Part shown: positions 1 through 8,784 of the stretch, piece after piece
How positions within the stretch are numbered: the stretch's first letter is position 1
Layout: every line of letters begins with the position of its first letter
Virus record (IMG/VR): IMGVR_UViG_3300020478_001251
Span: 1-64,000 of that record
Length of the DNA stretch: 64,000 nt
Origin: a virus
Reading direction: 5' to 3' (one strand)
Made by a program: the position numbers and the translations under genes
Notes under the pieces: model-generated
Told to the model about the DNA's origin: nothing
The model's database searches: none
The model's input: the letters and a program-made list of their open reading frames with translations, nothing else

Positions 1-1078
1 TCATAGTATCTCCCCACCAATCTTGTACTTGACCACCTCTACCCATTTTGATTCTTCTTATCCAGACATCATTATATTTGGCAGAAATCTTAGGAGCACG
101 CTCATCAAGCCATTTACCAATACCCATTACTCTATGTTTATCTTTTTGGCCTCTTTTTACATATCCTTTACTTATCATATCTTGTACAGCTTTAGCAGAA
201 TTTTCTTTTATTACAGATTCATGTTGAACTAATACACCATCTATTGCTTTTTCAAACTTTTTATAGGAATTAAGTATTTCTTTTGCTGATTTTGGAAATC
301 TACCTTTTTGTAAAAGTGATGATATATGTTTTACTATTGCACTTAAATGGATTCCATATTGTTGTCGGTATCTCTTAATTGCAAGTTTTAATTTTTTACT
401 ATCATTAGGACTCATTTCATATGCTTCAGTTAAATTACTTTTTGCAATCTTACCAACTGAACCTAATAATTTAGAAGATTGTTCTATGAATGCCATTTCA
501 AATTTATATAATTGTTTTTCTAATCTAAGAATTTCATTATTTGGTGATTCAGTTTTTAAAGTATTTAATTGTTTTCTAAGTTTACTATATCTTTCTATAA
601 ACTCATTACGAGCTTTGAGAATATTATTAAAAGATTTGGTTGCTTTTACACCCTCAACAAGTTCAAACTCTGTTCCCATTTTAGCAGTTCTCTTTCTTTT
701 CTCTTTACCTTTAGATTGAAATGCATTTGGTGTATCATATTCACCACCAGCTGTTGCGGTTGTGGATACCTCTTCTAAATCATCATCCAACCCACCAGGT
801 GATGTTAATTTTTTATGTGGTGGTTCTGCCGACATTGTATAACCACAACTTTCCAATTCCATACGAATTAACTCACGAAGTTTTTTTATTACTTCTTTTG
901 GAACATGCTCTGGTTTACCTTTATGTTTAGTAGATGCAAAATCTTCTGCATCTTTATCTGACATATTATCAGCTACATCTTTAACTTTATCGGAAACATC
1001 ATCAGGTGAGAGTTCACCTTTCTGTATAGCATGAACCATTCCCATAAATCTTTGTTGGGCTTTAGATTTGGCAGGCAT
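1..1078 (-). CDS. Head-region protein with DUF3008-like N-terminus, scaffold position (3' end outside window)
   Basis: An open frame of 359 codons begins at an ATG at 1078 and runs off the window without a stop, so the C-terminus is missing. The N-terminus (MPAKSKAQQRFMGMVHAIQK) matches the short DUF3008 signature common in phages. An acidic segment follows (about residues 25-60), then a linker, then a Lys/Glu/Leu-rich helical region (about 150-260) that may form coiled coils. The gene starts 1 nt after the stop of the prohead protease. In T4-like phages the scaffold gene 22 and capsid gene 23 follow the protease, so a scaffold or core role is inferred from position only. I see no homology to T4 gp22. 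Confidence 0.6.
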   Translation of the reverse strand, partial: MPAKSKAQQRFMGMVHAIQKGELSPDDVSDKVKDVADNMSDKDAEDFASTKHKGKPEHVPKEVIKKLRELIRMELESCGYTMSAEPPHKKLTSPGGLDDDLEEVSTTATAGGEYDTPNAFQSKGKEKRKRTAKMGTEFELVEGVKATKSFNNILKARNEFIERYSKLRKQLNTLKTESPNNEILRLEKQLYKFEMAFIEQSSKLLGSVGKIAKSNLTEAYEMSPNDSKKLKLAIKRYRQQYGIHLSAIVKHISSLLQKGRFPKSAKEILNSYKKFEKAIDGVLVQHESVIKENSAKAVQDMISKGYVKRGQKDKHRVMGIGKWLDERAPKISAKYNDVWIRRIKMGRGGQVQDWWGDTM

Positions 1079-1079
1079 C

Positions 1080-1700
1080 TTACTCGCCTCGGATTATTTT
1101 ATTAATTATATCTTCGGCCTTACAATATTGACCACAAGTTCTACCTTGTGTTTGAGATTTATCAACTCCCTCACTTAATGGATGCATAAAAGCACCATGT
1201 GTTGATGGATTACTTACGAAATCAAATGCGATTAATTCAAAATCTTTACCAACTTTCATCATTGGTTGTCCATTATCTTCCGAAACAGTCTCAACTGAAC
1301 CCATTCCACGAGAACTGATACCAAGTTTAATTCCATTTTTAAATAATTCTCTTAAAATGTTTCCACTTGGTGTTGTTAGTATTTCCACAGTCCCAACTAA
1401 ACTATCACCCTCAAAGTGCATTTCAGTTACATTATGTGATACATTTTGTAAATTAACTACCGAAGAGTCTGGATGGTCTAATTCACCAAGTGCTCTTTTT
1501 TGTTTTATAAAACCTTCATTATAATTCTTTGCTTCTCTTGTTAGTATCTCCATTGGATATACTCTACCATTTTGATTTTTAGCATCTGCTCTTTGTAATA
1601 CACCTTTAACAATTAACTTACCATTATTTTCTTTTAATGATTCTTGTATTTGTTGTGGTGATAAATCAAAAGGTATATAATCTACGATTAATTGTTTCAT
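1080..1700 (-). CDS. Prohead core protease, T4 gp21-like
   Basis: A 206-residue serine protease of the T4 gp21 (peptidase U9/S78-like) family. It matures the prohead by cutting scaffold and head proteins, classically after Glu in an (I/L)-x-E context. The diagnostic block GELDHPDSS (residues 72-80, His76) and the following NVSHN (His89) fit the conserved histidine region. KLGISSRGMGS (125-135) carries the expected catalytic serine. Length agrees with gp21 (about 210 residues). The ATG at 1700 overlaps the previous gene's stop by one base, suggesting coupled translation. The C-terminus has a Cys pair (TCGQYC) of unknown use. Position between portal-region genes and the scaffold-position gene is canonical. 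Confidence 0.88.
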   Translation of the reverse strand: MKQLIVDYIPFDLSPQQIQESLKENNGKLIVKGVLQRADAKNQNGRVYPMEILTREAKNYNEGFIKQKRALGELDHPDSSVVNLQNVSHNVTEMHFEGDSLVGTVEILTTPSGNILRELFKNGIKLGISSRGMGSVETVSEDNGQPMMKVGKDFELIAFDFVSNPSTHGAFMHPLSEGVDKSQTQGRTCGQYCKAEDIINKIIRGE

Positions 1701-2980
1701 TATTTCATCCTCTTTATCATTTGAACCGAATCTCTCATAAATTTGGTTACACCATCTTTATAGGATTTCTTAATTTCTTTTGCCAATTTTTTGTTTTCAG
1801 GTCTTGGGTCTCTTAGGAATGATTGTTCTAAATCCATCATTGCCTTTCTTAGTGATTTTTCTGACTTTACCACCTTAGATAATGCTCTTCTTGCAAACCT
1901 CACATCATCTGGACCCTCTTTTAATTCTTTTTGCATTAGAGCTCTATATTGAGCCGCTTTATCTACTGGTTTATCTTTTTTCTTTTTCTTAAACTTATCA
2001 ACTAATTTTGCAAATATACCTTTTGCCTTTTGATGTTGTGGATGTGATTTATTACTAAGAGCAGTAGACATTTTATTTACACGACCAGATTGTGGATTTT
2101 TAGCTTTCATTTGAACCATTGCTGCAGTTGCTGCCGCTACCGCCGCTGGATTCTCTTTTAGAAGTGATTCAAATGTTTGTTCTTTAGATAATCCCTGATT
2201 TATTAAATATTCTACAAAATTTTTCTGTTGATTTAATGGCATCTTACTAAAGGCCTTACCCATACCTTGAAGAGCTCTTTTACTATACTTTCTTGTTGGA
2301 TAATATTTCATCCCTTTTTTTAAAAAGAATTGGTCTTTCTTTGGTGCATCAGATAAATTATCTATATATTGCATACCACCTAAAATTCTCCTAATGGTTT
2401 CAGCTAATTGTCTATTATATCTCTTTCCATACCAACCAGCTCTTTTCATCATTCTCACACCAACTATCGTAAATAGTTTTAGTTCAGATGAACTAAGTCT
2501 TTCATTTATGGATTCATCAAAATCAAAATCAAATTCTTTTTCCATATCTTTCTTTGCCTGTTCTTTAGCTTTTCTTTCCATTTCTTTTTCATCTCTATCC
2601 ATCTTAGCATTTGCATCATCTGCCGCCTTACTCATCTTCTTTTCAATATCTTTTGCAGAACCTGGTTCTGGTTTTCTACCACTACCTGGCCCACCTTCAT
2701 CATACACATGAAGTTTGTCCCAACCAGGTGCTTTATTTTGTTTCCAACCACCTGAACCACTATGTGATTTTTTTCTATTTTTTTGTTTCCAACCACCTGA
2801 ACCACTATCGGATTCATAATCATCAGTCTTTTTTTGCTTCACACCTTTTTGAGGTCCACTTCCTGGCCCACCTTCTTTTTTTATCTTGTGAGCTTTCATA
2901 GTATCTTCAAGAGTAGGTAATGGTTGTCCAAATTCTCTTTTTAAAATATCTAAAGATTCTGTTAAATACTTATCGTTCAT
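1700..2980 (-). CDS. Head-associated protein with EGGPGSG motifs and duplicated Gly/Trp segment
   Basis: A 426-residue protein with no recognised enzymatic domain. The N-terminal 110 residues are low complexity. EGGPGSG occurs at 36-42 and again at 95-101. SGSGGWKQ occurs at 59-66 and 74-81, encoded by a 28-bp exact DNA repeat. A charged helical segment (110-155) follows. The C-terminal two thirds are basic and helical, with a poly-Lys patch. LKEG near residue 350 fits the T4 protease consensus L-x-E|G. EGGPGSG-type motifs recur in other phage head proteins. The gene lies between the portal and the prohead protease, so an internal head or core protein cut by that protease is a reasonable inference. 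Start ATG overlaps the upstream stop (ATGA). Confidence 0.65.
   Translation of the reverse strand: MNDKYLTESLDILKREFGQPLPTLEDTMKAHKIKKEGGPGSGPQKGVKQKKTDDYESDSGSGGWKQKNRKKSHSGSGGWKQNKAPGWDKLHVYDEGGPGSGRKPEPGSAKDIEKKMSKAADDANAKMDRDEKEMERKAKEQAKKDMEKEFDFDFDESINERLSSSELKLFTIVGVRMMKRAGWYGKRYNRQLAETIRRILGGMQYIDNLSDAPKKDQFFLKKGMKYYPTRKYSKRALQGMGKAFSKMPLNQQKNFVEYLINQGLSKEQTFESLLKENPAAVAAATAAMVQMKAKNPQSGRVNKMSTALSNKSHPQHQKAKGIFAKLVDKFKKKKKDKPVDKAAQYRALMQKELKEGPDDVRFARRALSKVVKSEKSLRKAMMDLEQSFLRDPRPENKKLAKEIKKSYKDGVTKFMRDSVQMIKRMK
2736..2808. repeat. 28-bp direct repeat inside head-protein gene
   Basis: Two identical 28-bp copies lie at 2736-2763 and 2781-2808, 45 nt (15 codons) apart and therefore in frame. 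They encode the repeated SGSGGWKQ-containing segment. Perfect identity suggests a recent duplication or active slippage/recombination that could change copy number without a frameshift. Confidence 0.9.
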
Positions 2981-3495
2981 TGTAGTTTTCCAACTTTATT
3001 AGCCAATTTAACTAATCGTTCTGAGATTTTACTCATTGCTTTATGTGTATTTTTCCAATATGATTTTGAATCAACACTCAACTCATTCTTTAATTTAACA
3101 TTCATATCAATAAGTTTACTTAATTCAGATAATTTATCTCTAACTTCTCTCATTGATATACCAATTTTTTGTTTTGCAGTTAAAGAATCATCATTACGAT
3201 ATTGTGTGTAACGACCTTCTTTTAATTCTTCACCAATTTTTTTAGTCATTTGTCCTGCAAATGCTTGTTGTACTCTTGTTACACTTTTAATACCCTTTAA
3301 ACCTTTTTTTAATTGACGAGCAACAAGTGTTTTTGCTTGTCCAGCACCCTGAGCATCAACGATAACTTTACCAATACCATCAACATTAACGGCCCAAGTT
3401 CCTTCGTTTATTGAAGTTTGTTGTTCTTTAATTTCTTTACGAATTAATGTACGAATTAATTCCGTAAACTTTTGTTTATTTATCTTTGTGGACAT
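2977..3495 (-). CDS. Conserved-type head-region protein with candidate protease sites
   Basis: A 172-residue basic protein of unknown function. The N-terminus is helical (ELIRTLIRKEIKEQQ). SINEG near residue 30 and ELKEG near residue 95 both fit the T4 gp21 cleavage pattern (I/L)-x-E|G. Between them is a compact segment (WAVNVDGIGKVIVDAQG) resembling a small alpha/beta domain. The C-terminal 70 residues are helical. It overlaps the upstream gene by 20 nt and the downstream gene by 4 nt. Position between the portal and prohead protease plus the two sites suggests an internal head or core protein processed during maturation. This is inference, as no family is recognised with certainty. Confidence 0.6.
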   Translation of the reverse strand: MSTKINKQKFTELIRTLIRKEIKEQQTSINEGTWAVNVDGIGKVIVDAQGAGQAKTLVARQLKKGLKGIKSVTRVQQAFAGQMTKKIGEELKEGRYTQYRNDDSLTAKQKIGISMREVRDKLSELSKLIDMNVKLKNELSVDSKSYWKNTHKAMSKISERLVKLANKVGKLQ

Positions 3496-4339
3496 CTTCT
3501 AACTCCCCTACTAATTCATAATATCTCATCAAGGATACAACATGATTATCTTTAACCAATGCTCCACCAGTTGCAGTGTCTGTATGAGTGATTGCCTCGG
3601 TTAATTTAATTTTTGTAATCTTATCATCTACTTTTTTTGAATGAGATTTTAAGGTTTTTTTAATTTTTATAACTTCAGAGTCTATAAATTCTCTTAGAGA
3701 GTTAGTGTTTGATAAATTATTGATATACTCTCTCAATAAATTCTTTTGATTTTCATTTAATGTTTTATATTTGTTATTAAATTTATCAACTAATAATTGA
3801 TAAGTAAGTAAACGCAAATCTTTTTCTTCTGATTCTACTACTGATTTTTTCTTAGTTTTAGAGTGTTTCGAATGACTTATTGTTTCAATAATAGTAACTT
3901 TACTATCTGTTTCTTCAACAGGAGTAATTTTTTCTTTACTTGATTCAATTTCAAATAAGTTATAGACAGATGCCAATACTTTATAGTTTGAAATTCTTGA
4001 ATTAAAGAAATCTTTTACATTATAATTCTCTTTAATTGTTTTAATTAAATTGTATTTTTCGTTTTTTAATCTACGATTAGATAATTTTCTGCGATTTTTA
4101 ATCACCGCTTCAAGCAATATATTAGCTTGTTCTGTTTTAGAATACTTTTTTTCTACTAAAACTTTATATAATTCATATTCTTTACCTAATTCTGTTTTAG
4201 AATTAAAAAATTCTTTAAGAATCTTTATTGCAGGTGATTCTTTTGAGTCATTCATTACATCGACAGTGATTTGTCGTGTTAACAACTCAAACAATATACC
4301 TGTATTTTTAATTTTACTATGTTTCTTATTGATTGACAT
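3476..4339 (-). CDS. Conserved T4-like head-region protein of unknown function
   Basis: A 287-residue, very Lys/Asn-rich and largely helical protein. The opening block KHSKIKNTGILFELLTRQIT resembles proteins found beside the portal gene in other marine T4-like phages (recollection of the family, not a search). I start it at the ATG at 4339 because GGAG lies 10 nt upstream. The longer frame to 4363 begins with TTG and lacks a ribosome binding site. A TATTTATA element lies 36 nt upstream, after the portal stop. The C-terminus (ELVGELEDVHKDK) is acidic. No catalytic motif is seen; a head-assembly role is inferred from the neighbours. Confidence 0.65.
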   Translation of the reverse strand: MSINKKHSKIKNTGILFELLTRQITVDVMNDSKESPAIKILKEFFNSKTELGKEYELYKVLVEKKYSKTEQANILLEAVIKNRRKLSNRRLKNEKYNLIKTIKENYNVKDFFNSRISNYKVLASVYNLFEIESSKEKITPVEETDSKVTIIETISHSKHSKTKKKSVVESEEKDLRLLTYQLLVDKFNNKYKTLNENQKNLLREYINNLSNTNSLREFIDSEVIKIKKTLKSHSKKVDDKITKIKLTEAITHTDTATGGALVKDNHVVSLMRYYELVGELEDVHKDK

Positions 4340-4375
4340 CAAACACTCCAATTTTCTATACAATTTAGTATCATA

Positions 4376-4383
4376 TATAAATA
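4376..4383 (-). promoter_or_regulatory. TATTTATA element, candidate phage promoter
   Basis: TATTTATA on the minus strand, in the 64-nt gap after the portal stop and 36 nt before the next ATG. It is one member of a motif found in every larger gap of this window. Confidence 0.45.
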
Positions 4384-4403
4384 TAAAAACTTCAAATAAA
4401 TCG

Positions 4404-6260
4404 TTATTTATCGGTCTTTTTATCTACAAATTCTTTATATTCTGATTCTATATCGTCTGTTACTTTCGTTTCCGTTATTATTTCAGCTGCCTTAGAAGAA
4501 TCTATTGATTTTTTAAGTGCATCATAATGAGCTAAAGCCATTTGGTTTTTTGATTTACCTAATGGATTTCTACCTCGAGCACTACCATCTTTATCATATT
4601 TTGATACTTCTTTTGGTCTACCAGCTCCTGGTTGGCCACCCTCAGGAGCCCCACCTTTGTCAAAGATTGAACCCATTGGTGATTCTTCAGTGTCTTGTTG
4701 TTCCCCATCTTCACCTGGCATCGTTGAGATTGATGCCAAATCACTTGGTGTTCCAACTGCTTCTTCACTGGTAACAGGGTCATTACCCTCAACAGCAATT
4801 TGTTCAAATCTAAATTTTTGTTTTTGGTCATCGACCAATTCTTTTTCTAATTCTTTAATATTATCATCTGAAAAATTAAATATATTTTTATAAATCCAAT
4901 CAGATGGTAGTAATTGATTATCTTTCATATCACGAGCAAGATTAACTTTATTACCCCACAATTCAAGTTTCTCTTGTTCGTAAATTGTAGATGGATTAGT
5001 TAGGTTTAATTCAAAGTTTACCAATTCTTCATCTGTATATCCTTGTGAATATAAATGAACAACTGCAATCTTTGTTAATTCACTAACTACAATTCTTTGT
5101 ATTCTTTCTATAGTTCTTGCAAACCTTACATCTTCTGCTGCAAGTGTTGCTTTACTTCCAAGTGATTCTTCATATCCTAAGAATGCTTTTGGAACATGAA
5201 GTGCTGCCAACATACGATTTTTTAAATACTCAATGTCATCAGTACTTTCATAAGTCATACCTGGTAGTGAATCAACTTGTGTTCCACTATCTCCACCACG
5301 AACTGGCATAAAGAAATCTTCAGTTAAATTCTGAATATTAAACTTCAAATTATAATCACCACTTGCTTCATCAATGAATGGTGTTTTCTTCATTTTGTTG
5401 ATAATTCTTTGCATATAGTTATCAACTTCATTTGGTGGTATATTTCCTATATCAATTTTAAATACTCTCTTTTCAGGTGCTCTCATGATTCTATGAATCA
5501 ACATAGCATCTTCCATCAATGTAACTTGTTTCCAAGTTTTACGAGCACTTTCTAACATTGATTTACCATAAGGTAAAAGATTACTATCACTTGCTAATCT
5601 AAAGTGTGCAATTTGGAAATTTTCAAAATCAATTCTTTTACCTTGACCAGTCGGTCTTGCAAAATATGGATGTGTAGTTTCCATCGCTTCTAAATAAAAT
5701 TTTACATAATAAGGATTCTCAGGGTCTTCTCCTTCTGAACGAAGACATTCATATGGTGATAGTGGAACTACATTTACAATACCATATTTATCCTTAACAT
5801 CTAAATATAAAAAGAAATCACCATACTTTGTTAGGTTACGAACCCATGGCCATAGATTGAATTCTATATTTAATATATCATAAAACAAGTTATGTAATAT
5901 TTCTCTAATATTATTATTATCACTTTTAATTTCTAAAACATCACCATAAGGATTTTTCATTGTAGATTCATCTGCATAGATATCCATTGCTGATGCAATG
6001 ATTGAATCAGCTTCCATAGTTTCATAATCTTTAAATAAACCTAATCTTGCGGCTTGTAATTGAGCAAATGTGGAATATCCACTATTCACCATATCTAATC
6101 CACTATGTAGTTTAGAATATCTATCTACAAGATGTGATTTCATTTGTCGTTGTACTTGGTCTGTATCGGCGATTTTTAATTTTTTACCACCTACATTTCT
6201 AACAATTACATTTGTACTAAATAATCGTCTTAGTCTACCAAATAATGATTTATCTGCCAT
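4404..6260 (-). CDS. Portal vertex protein, T4 gp20-like
   Basis: A 618-residue protein of the T4 gp20 portal family, which forms the dodecameric ring for DNA entry, terminase docking and tail joining. The core has the family's run of features: MDIYADESTM near residue 90, a hydrophobic/aromatic WPWVRNLTKYGDFFLYLDV stretch near 140, and RMLAALHVPKAFLGYEE near 350, a segment typical of gp20. T4 gp20 is 524 residues; the extra length is a low-complexity C-terminal tail (from about 490). The tail contains GGAPEGGQPGAGRPKE, a relative of the EGGPGSG motif in the neighbouring head protein. It lies 12 nt downstream of the terminase gene, as usual in this phage group. Confidence 0.9.
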   Translation of the reverse strand: MADKSLFGRLRRLFSTNVIVRNVGGKKLKIADTDQVQRQMKSHLVDRYSKLHSGLDMVNSGYSTFAQLQAARLGLFKDYETMEADSIIASAMDIYADESTMKNPYGDVLEIKSDNNNIREILHNLFYDILNIEFNLWPWVRNLTKYGDFFLYLDVKDKYGIVNVVPLSPYECLRSEGEDPENPYYVKFYLEAMETTHPYFARPTGQGKRIDFENFQIAHFRLASDSNLLPYGKSMLESARKTWKQVTLMEDAMLIHRIMRAPEKRVFKIDIGNIPPNEVDNYMQRIINKMKKTPFIDEASGDYNLKFNIQNLTEDFFMPVRGGDSGTQVDSLPGMTYESTDDIEYLKNRMLAALHVPKAFLGYEESLGSKATLAAEDVRFARTIERIQRIVVSELTKIAVVHLYSQGYTDEELVNFELNLTNPSTIYEQEKLELWGNKVNLARDMKDNQLLPSDWIYKNIFNFSDDNIKELEKELVDDQKQKFRFEQIAVEGNDPVTSEEAVGTPSDLASISTMPGEDGEQQDTEESPMGSIFDKGGAPEGGQPGAGRPKEVSKYDKDGSARGRNPLGKSKNQMALAHYDALKKSIDSSKAAEIITETKVTDDIESEYKEFVDKKTDK

Positions 6261-6272
6261 TTTTTACCTCAC

Positions 6273-7847
6273 TTACAAGAGCCACTTTAAAGACTCTTTC
6301 TCTTTATCTTTACCAATTTCCCAATCCCAAGATTCATTCTTGTTTTCATCGGGTGTATAAAGTCCATCAATATCTAACATTTTATTGAGAGACTTTTTTG
6401 TTAATTCAATTCCTTCAGTTCGTAATCTTAATGCGGTATCACGAACCCATAAACCGATAGCAAATGACATAACTAAATCATCATTGTATCCTACCATTGC
6501 TTCGGCTCTATTATTCTTATAAATAAAAGTAAATAATTCATCAATCAAACGATTACTACGAACTATTACACTTCCATCTCTAAAATATTCCTCTAACTTT
6601 GCAATAATTAAAGGTCTTGTTCTGGCAGTAGTACTAAACCCTGCTACCATATTCTTTTCTTCTGCTCTATATCGATTATTTATTTGATGTTGTGTATCGA
6701 TATATTTTAAATCTTTACTTGTATAAAATAGATTAGGATATTCCCTATCTATTACTTGTTGGATGGTTGCCCAACCAATATTGTTGTTTTCTATAATTAG
6801 TAAAGCATCGTTATATTCCGTTGAAATACTCACTAACATATTACCAAAATCTTTGGTACTTAACCTACCTTTATATTCCGCTACTTGTTGAACACTCTCT
6901 ACATCGATAACATGAAATGCACTATAATCTGCACTATCACCTCTACCAACATCAGCACTCACAACATAATTTCGTGTATAATTTGGTTGTTCCCATATCC
7001 ACAAATTACCATCTATACCTCGTTTTTCAACAGGGTCTTGTACTTGTTTACTTCTACACTCCTCTAAAATCGGTCCATCAATTACTGAAGTTCCAGAAGT
7101 GATAAAATCACAATCACATTCTTGAGCCGCACCTTGTAATCCTAATAAGGTATCTTGTTCATCTCTCCACTCTTGTTCTCTATCAGGATGAACAGTCCAA
7201 TGAAGTTTAATATCATTAAACATTCCACGACCTTCTTCGGCCTCTACCCAAGTTCTGTGAAACCAATTACCCACACCATTAGGTGTTGAGAGTGCAATAC
7301 AACTACCACCCGTTGTAAGTGTTTGTTGTGATGCAGTCCATATCTCATCAATCTTATCAATGAACGCCGCCTCATCTAATATCAATAATGATAGAGCTTC
7401 AGAACGAGCCGCTTCTGGACCACTTGCACTTGCTTTTATTTGTGAACCATTAACATATCGAAGATTTAATTTATTATCTTCAACACATCGTTGTTTTAAC
7501 CAACTCGGTAAGTTGGCATGCATTACTCTTACTTTTGTAACTAAGTTTTTTGCAGTATCTTGTTTTGTTGCAATAACCAAGATATTTTTATCTTGAAAGA
7601 ATGTCATCATCCATAAAGAATATCCAGCAGTTAATGTTGATATTCCTAACTGGCGTGCTTTCAGAATAATATTAAATCTCTCTTTAGTAAATTCCTCTAC
7701 AGTCTTCTCTTGAAAGTCATACAAATCAAAAGGTATCTTGCCTTTTATTGGATGTTGTATCATACAATACTTCTTTAAAAAGTAGACTGGGTCTTTTGCA
7801 CACTTTGTGTACTCTTTTTTAATTACTTCTTTTATCTGAGTTGCCAT
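6273..7847 (-). CDS. terL: Terminase large subunit, T4 gp17-like
   Basis: A 524-residue DNA-packaging motor with an N-terminal ATPase and a C-terminal RNase H-fold nuclease. The deviant Walker A typical of gp17-type terminases is seen as ARQLGIST (64-71). Walker B is LLILDEA (154-160) with the catalytic Glu159. The nuclease metal ligands appear as SADVGRGDSADYS (near 300), LIIENNN (near 355) and YNDDLVMSFAIG (near 470). No intein or frameshift interrupts it. It overlaps the previous gene by one nucleotide (TAATG) and is followed by the portal, the standard order. The family assignment is firm; which small subunit partners it here is not obvious. Confidence 0.95.
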   Translation of the reverse strand: MATQIKEVIKKEYTKCAKDPVYFLKKYCMIQHPIKGKIPFDLYDFQEKTVEEFTKERFNIILKARQLGISTLTAGYSLWMMTFFQDKNILVIATKQDTAKNLVTKVRVMHANLPSWLKQRCVEDNKLNLRYVNGSQIKASASGPEAARSEALSLLILDEAAFIDKIDEIWTASQQTLTTGGSCIALSTPNGVGNWFHRTWVEAEEGRGMFNDIKLHWTVHPDREQEWRDEQDTLLGLQGAAQECDCDFITSGTSVIDGPILEECRSKQVQDPVEKRGIDGNLWIWEQPNYTRNYVVSADVGRGDSADYSAFHVIDVESVQQVAEYKGRLSTKDFGNMLVSISTEYNDALLIIENNNIGWATIQQVIDREYPNLFYTSKDLKYIDTQHQINNRYRAEEKNMVAGFSTTARTRPLIIAKLEEYFRDGSVIVRSNRLIDELFTFIYKNNRAEAMVGYNDDLVMSFAIGLWVRDTALRLRTEGIELTKKSLNKMLDIDGLYTPDENKNESWDWEIGKDKEKESLKWLL

Positions 7848-8230
7848 TAGTTTGCTAATTGTCCTGCAAGGTTAACTGAAATTGCTGTAGCACCTACACC
7901 ATAACAAAACCATAACCATTTATTTTCATGCCACTTAGGTTTAACAAGTTGTACTTTCTTTTCCATCAGTTCATTTGTTTCTTTAAGTAATGAAATTTGA
8001 AGTTCTCTCTTTTGTATTATTAAAGAATCCATAAATGCATTCTCTTCTAATTTAAAGACAGCCTTTTCTAAATCAGAAATAACCACTTGGGATAAACTAT
8101 CAGCCTTTTCAAACCCTTGTAGTTTATTTGCCCATTCAATTACATCTGATTCAGGTAGAGTTATGGTTTTTTCTTCAGTTTGACCAAAGAGAACACCAAC
8201 AAACAATAATATGTATATAAAATATCTCAT
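7847..8230 (-). CDS. Exported coiled-coil membrane protein, spanin candidate
   Basis: A 127-residue protein with a signal peptide (MRYFIYILLFVGVLFGQ, probable cut after FG or FGQ; no lipobox Cys). A charged segment with heptad-like spacing follows (about 40-95), and a C-terminal hydrophobic helix near 105-123 (WLWFCYGVGATAISV). A periplasmic coiled coil with membrane attachment at both ends is the architecture expected of spanins, which fuse inner and outer membranes in the last step of lysis. It sits beside another coiled-coil protein but about 7 kb from the endolysin, so the role is a guess. The ATG is only 3 nt from a TATTTATA element and has no good ribosome binding site. Confidence 0.55.
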   Translation of the reverse strand: MRYFIYILLFVGVLFGQTEEKTITLPESDVIEWANKLQGFEKADSLSQVVISDLEKAVFKLEENAFMDSLIIQKRELQISLLKETNELMEKKVQLVKPKWHENKWLWFCYGVGATAISVNLAGQLAN

Positions 8231-8233
8231 ATA

Positions 8234-8241
8234 TATAAATA
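8234..8241 (-). promoter_or_regulatory. TATTTATA element in a 15-nt gap
   Basis: The minus strand reads TATTTATA, 3 nt before the downstream ATG. A promoter here would give an almost leaderless transcript, so this copy is the weakest of the set and may be chance or a different signal. Confidence 0.25.
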
Positions 8242-8245
8242 TACT

Positions 8246-8530
8246 CTACTTACTAAATTTCTTCAAATATTTTAAAGCCTCATCAACATCTTGAACATCG
8301 GATGCTTTTTTAGCCTTTTCTATTTGTTTTTTAGTATTGGTTACCTTTCGTTTAAGATTACCAACTTCTTTTTTGTTAACTTTTTTCTTCTTTTCAAGAA
8401 TTTCAACCTCTTTTTCAAGAGTTTTTACTTCTTTATTCTTTACTTCTATCGCCTTATCTAACTTTTTGATTTCTTCTTTCTTCTTTCCACCAAAAAATAG
8501 ATTCATTATAAAATCAATGATTCCACTCAT
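8246..8530 (-). CDS. Small membrane-anchored coiled-coil protein
   Basis: A 94-residue protein. The first 15 residues (MSGIIDFIMNLFFGG) form a short amphipathic or membrane-associating helix. Residues 17-75 are almost purely Lys/Glu/Val/Leu with heptad spacing, predicting a long coiled coil. The C-terminus DEALKYLKKFSK resembles small proteins encoded near the terminase in other marine T4-like phages (recollection, not search). It has a strong GGAG site and overlaps the upstream stop by one base (TAATG). Function unknown; with the next gene it could form a membrane-linked pair such as a spanin. Confidence 0.6.
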   Translation of the reverse strand: MSGIIDFIMNLFFGGKKKEEIKKLDKAIEVKNKEVKTLEKEVEILEKKKKVNKKEVGNLKRKVTNTKKQIEKAKKASDVQDVDEALKYLKKFSK

Positions 8531-8784
8531 TATTTATCTCCTTCACTCGGTAGTTTTATTCCAACATTATGACAAATTTCTTCTAATGATGTTTGGTTAA
8601 ATTCGTTATATTCTTCCAAATCCATCAATTTTTTTATAATTCGTTCATAAACCTTTGTTACACTTAAAGTATCATTACTTTGAATTTTTGAATGGTACTC
8701 AGCAGCAACATTACCAAGTTGTGCTACCATTCCCATTATCTCAATTATTAATTCTTCAGGTAGAAGCAATTTCCTGTTGTTCAT
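8530..8784 (-). CDS. Small hypothetical protein upstream of terminase
   Basis: An 84-residue, mostly helical acidic protein with no recognised domain. I place the start at the ATG at 8784 (MNNRKLLLPEEL) because GAGGAGG lies 9 nt upstream. A longer frame from a TTG at 8790 adds only two residues. The start lies inside the 3' end of the Zn-finger gene. Small size, helical character and position just ahead of the large terminase would suit a small terminase or DNA-binding helper, but no motif supports this. Confidence 0.55.
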   Translation of the reverse strand: MNNRKLLLPEELIIEIMGMVAQLGNVAAEYHSKIQSNDTLSVTKVYERIIKKLMDLEEYNEFNQTSLEEICHNVGIKLPSEGDK

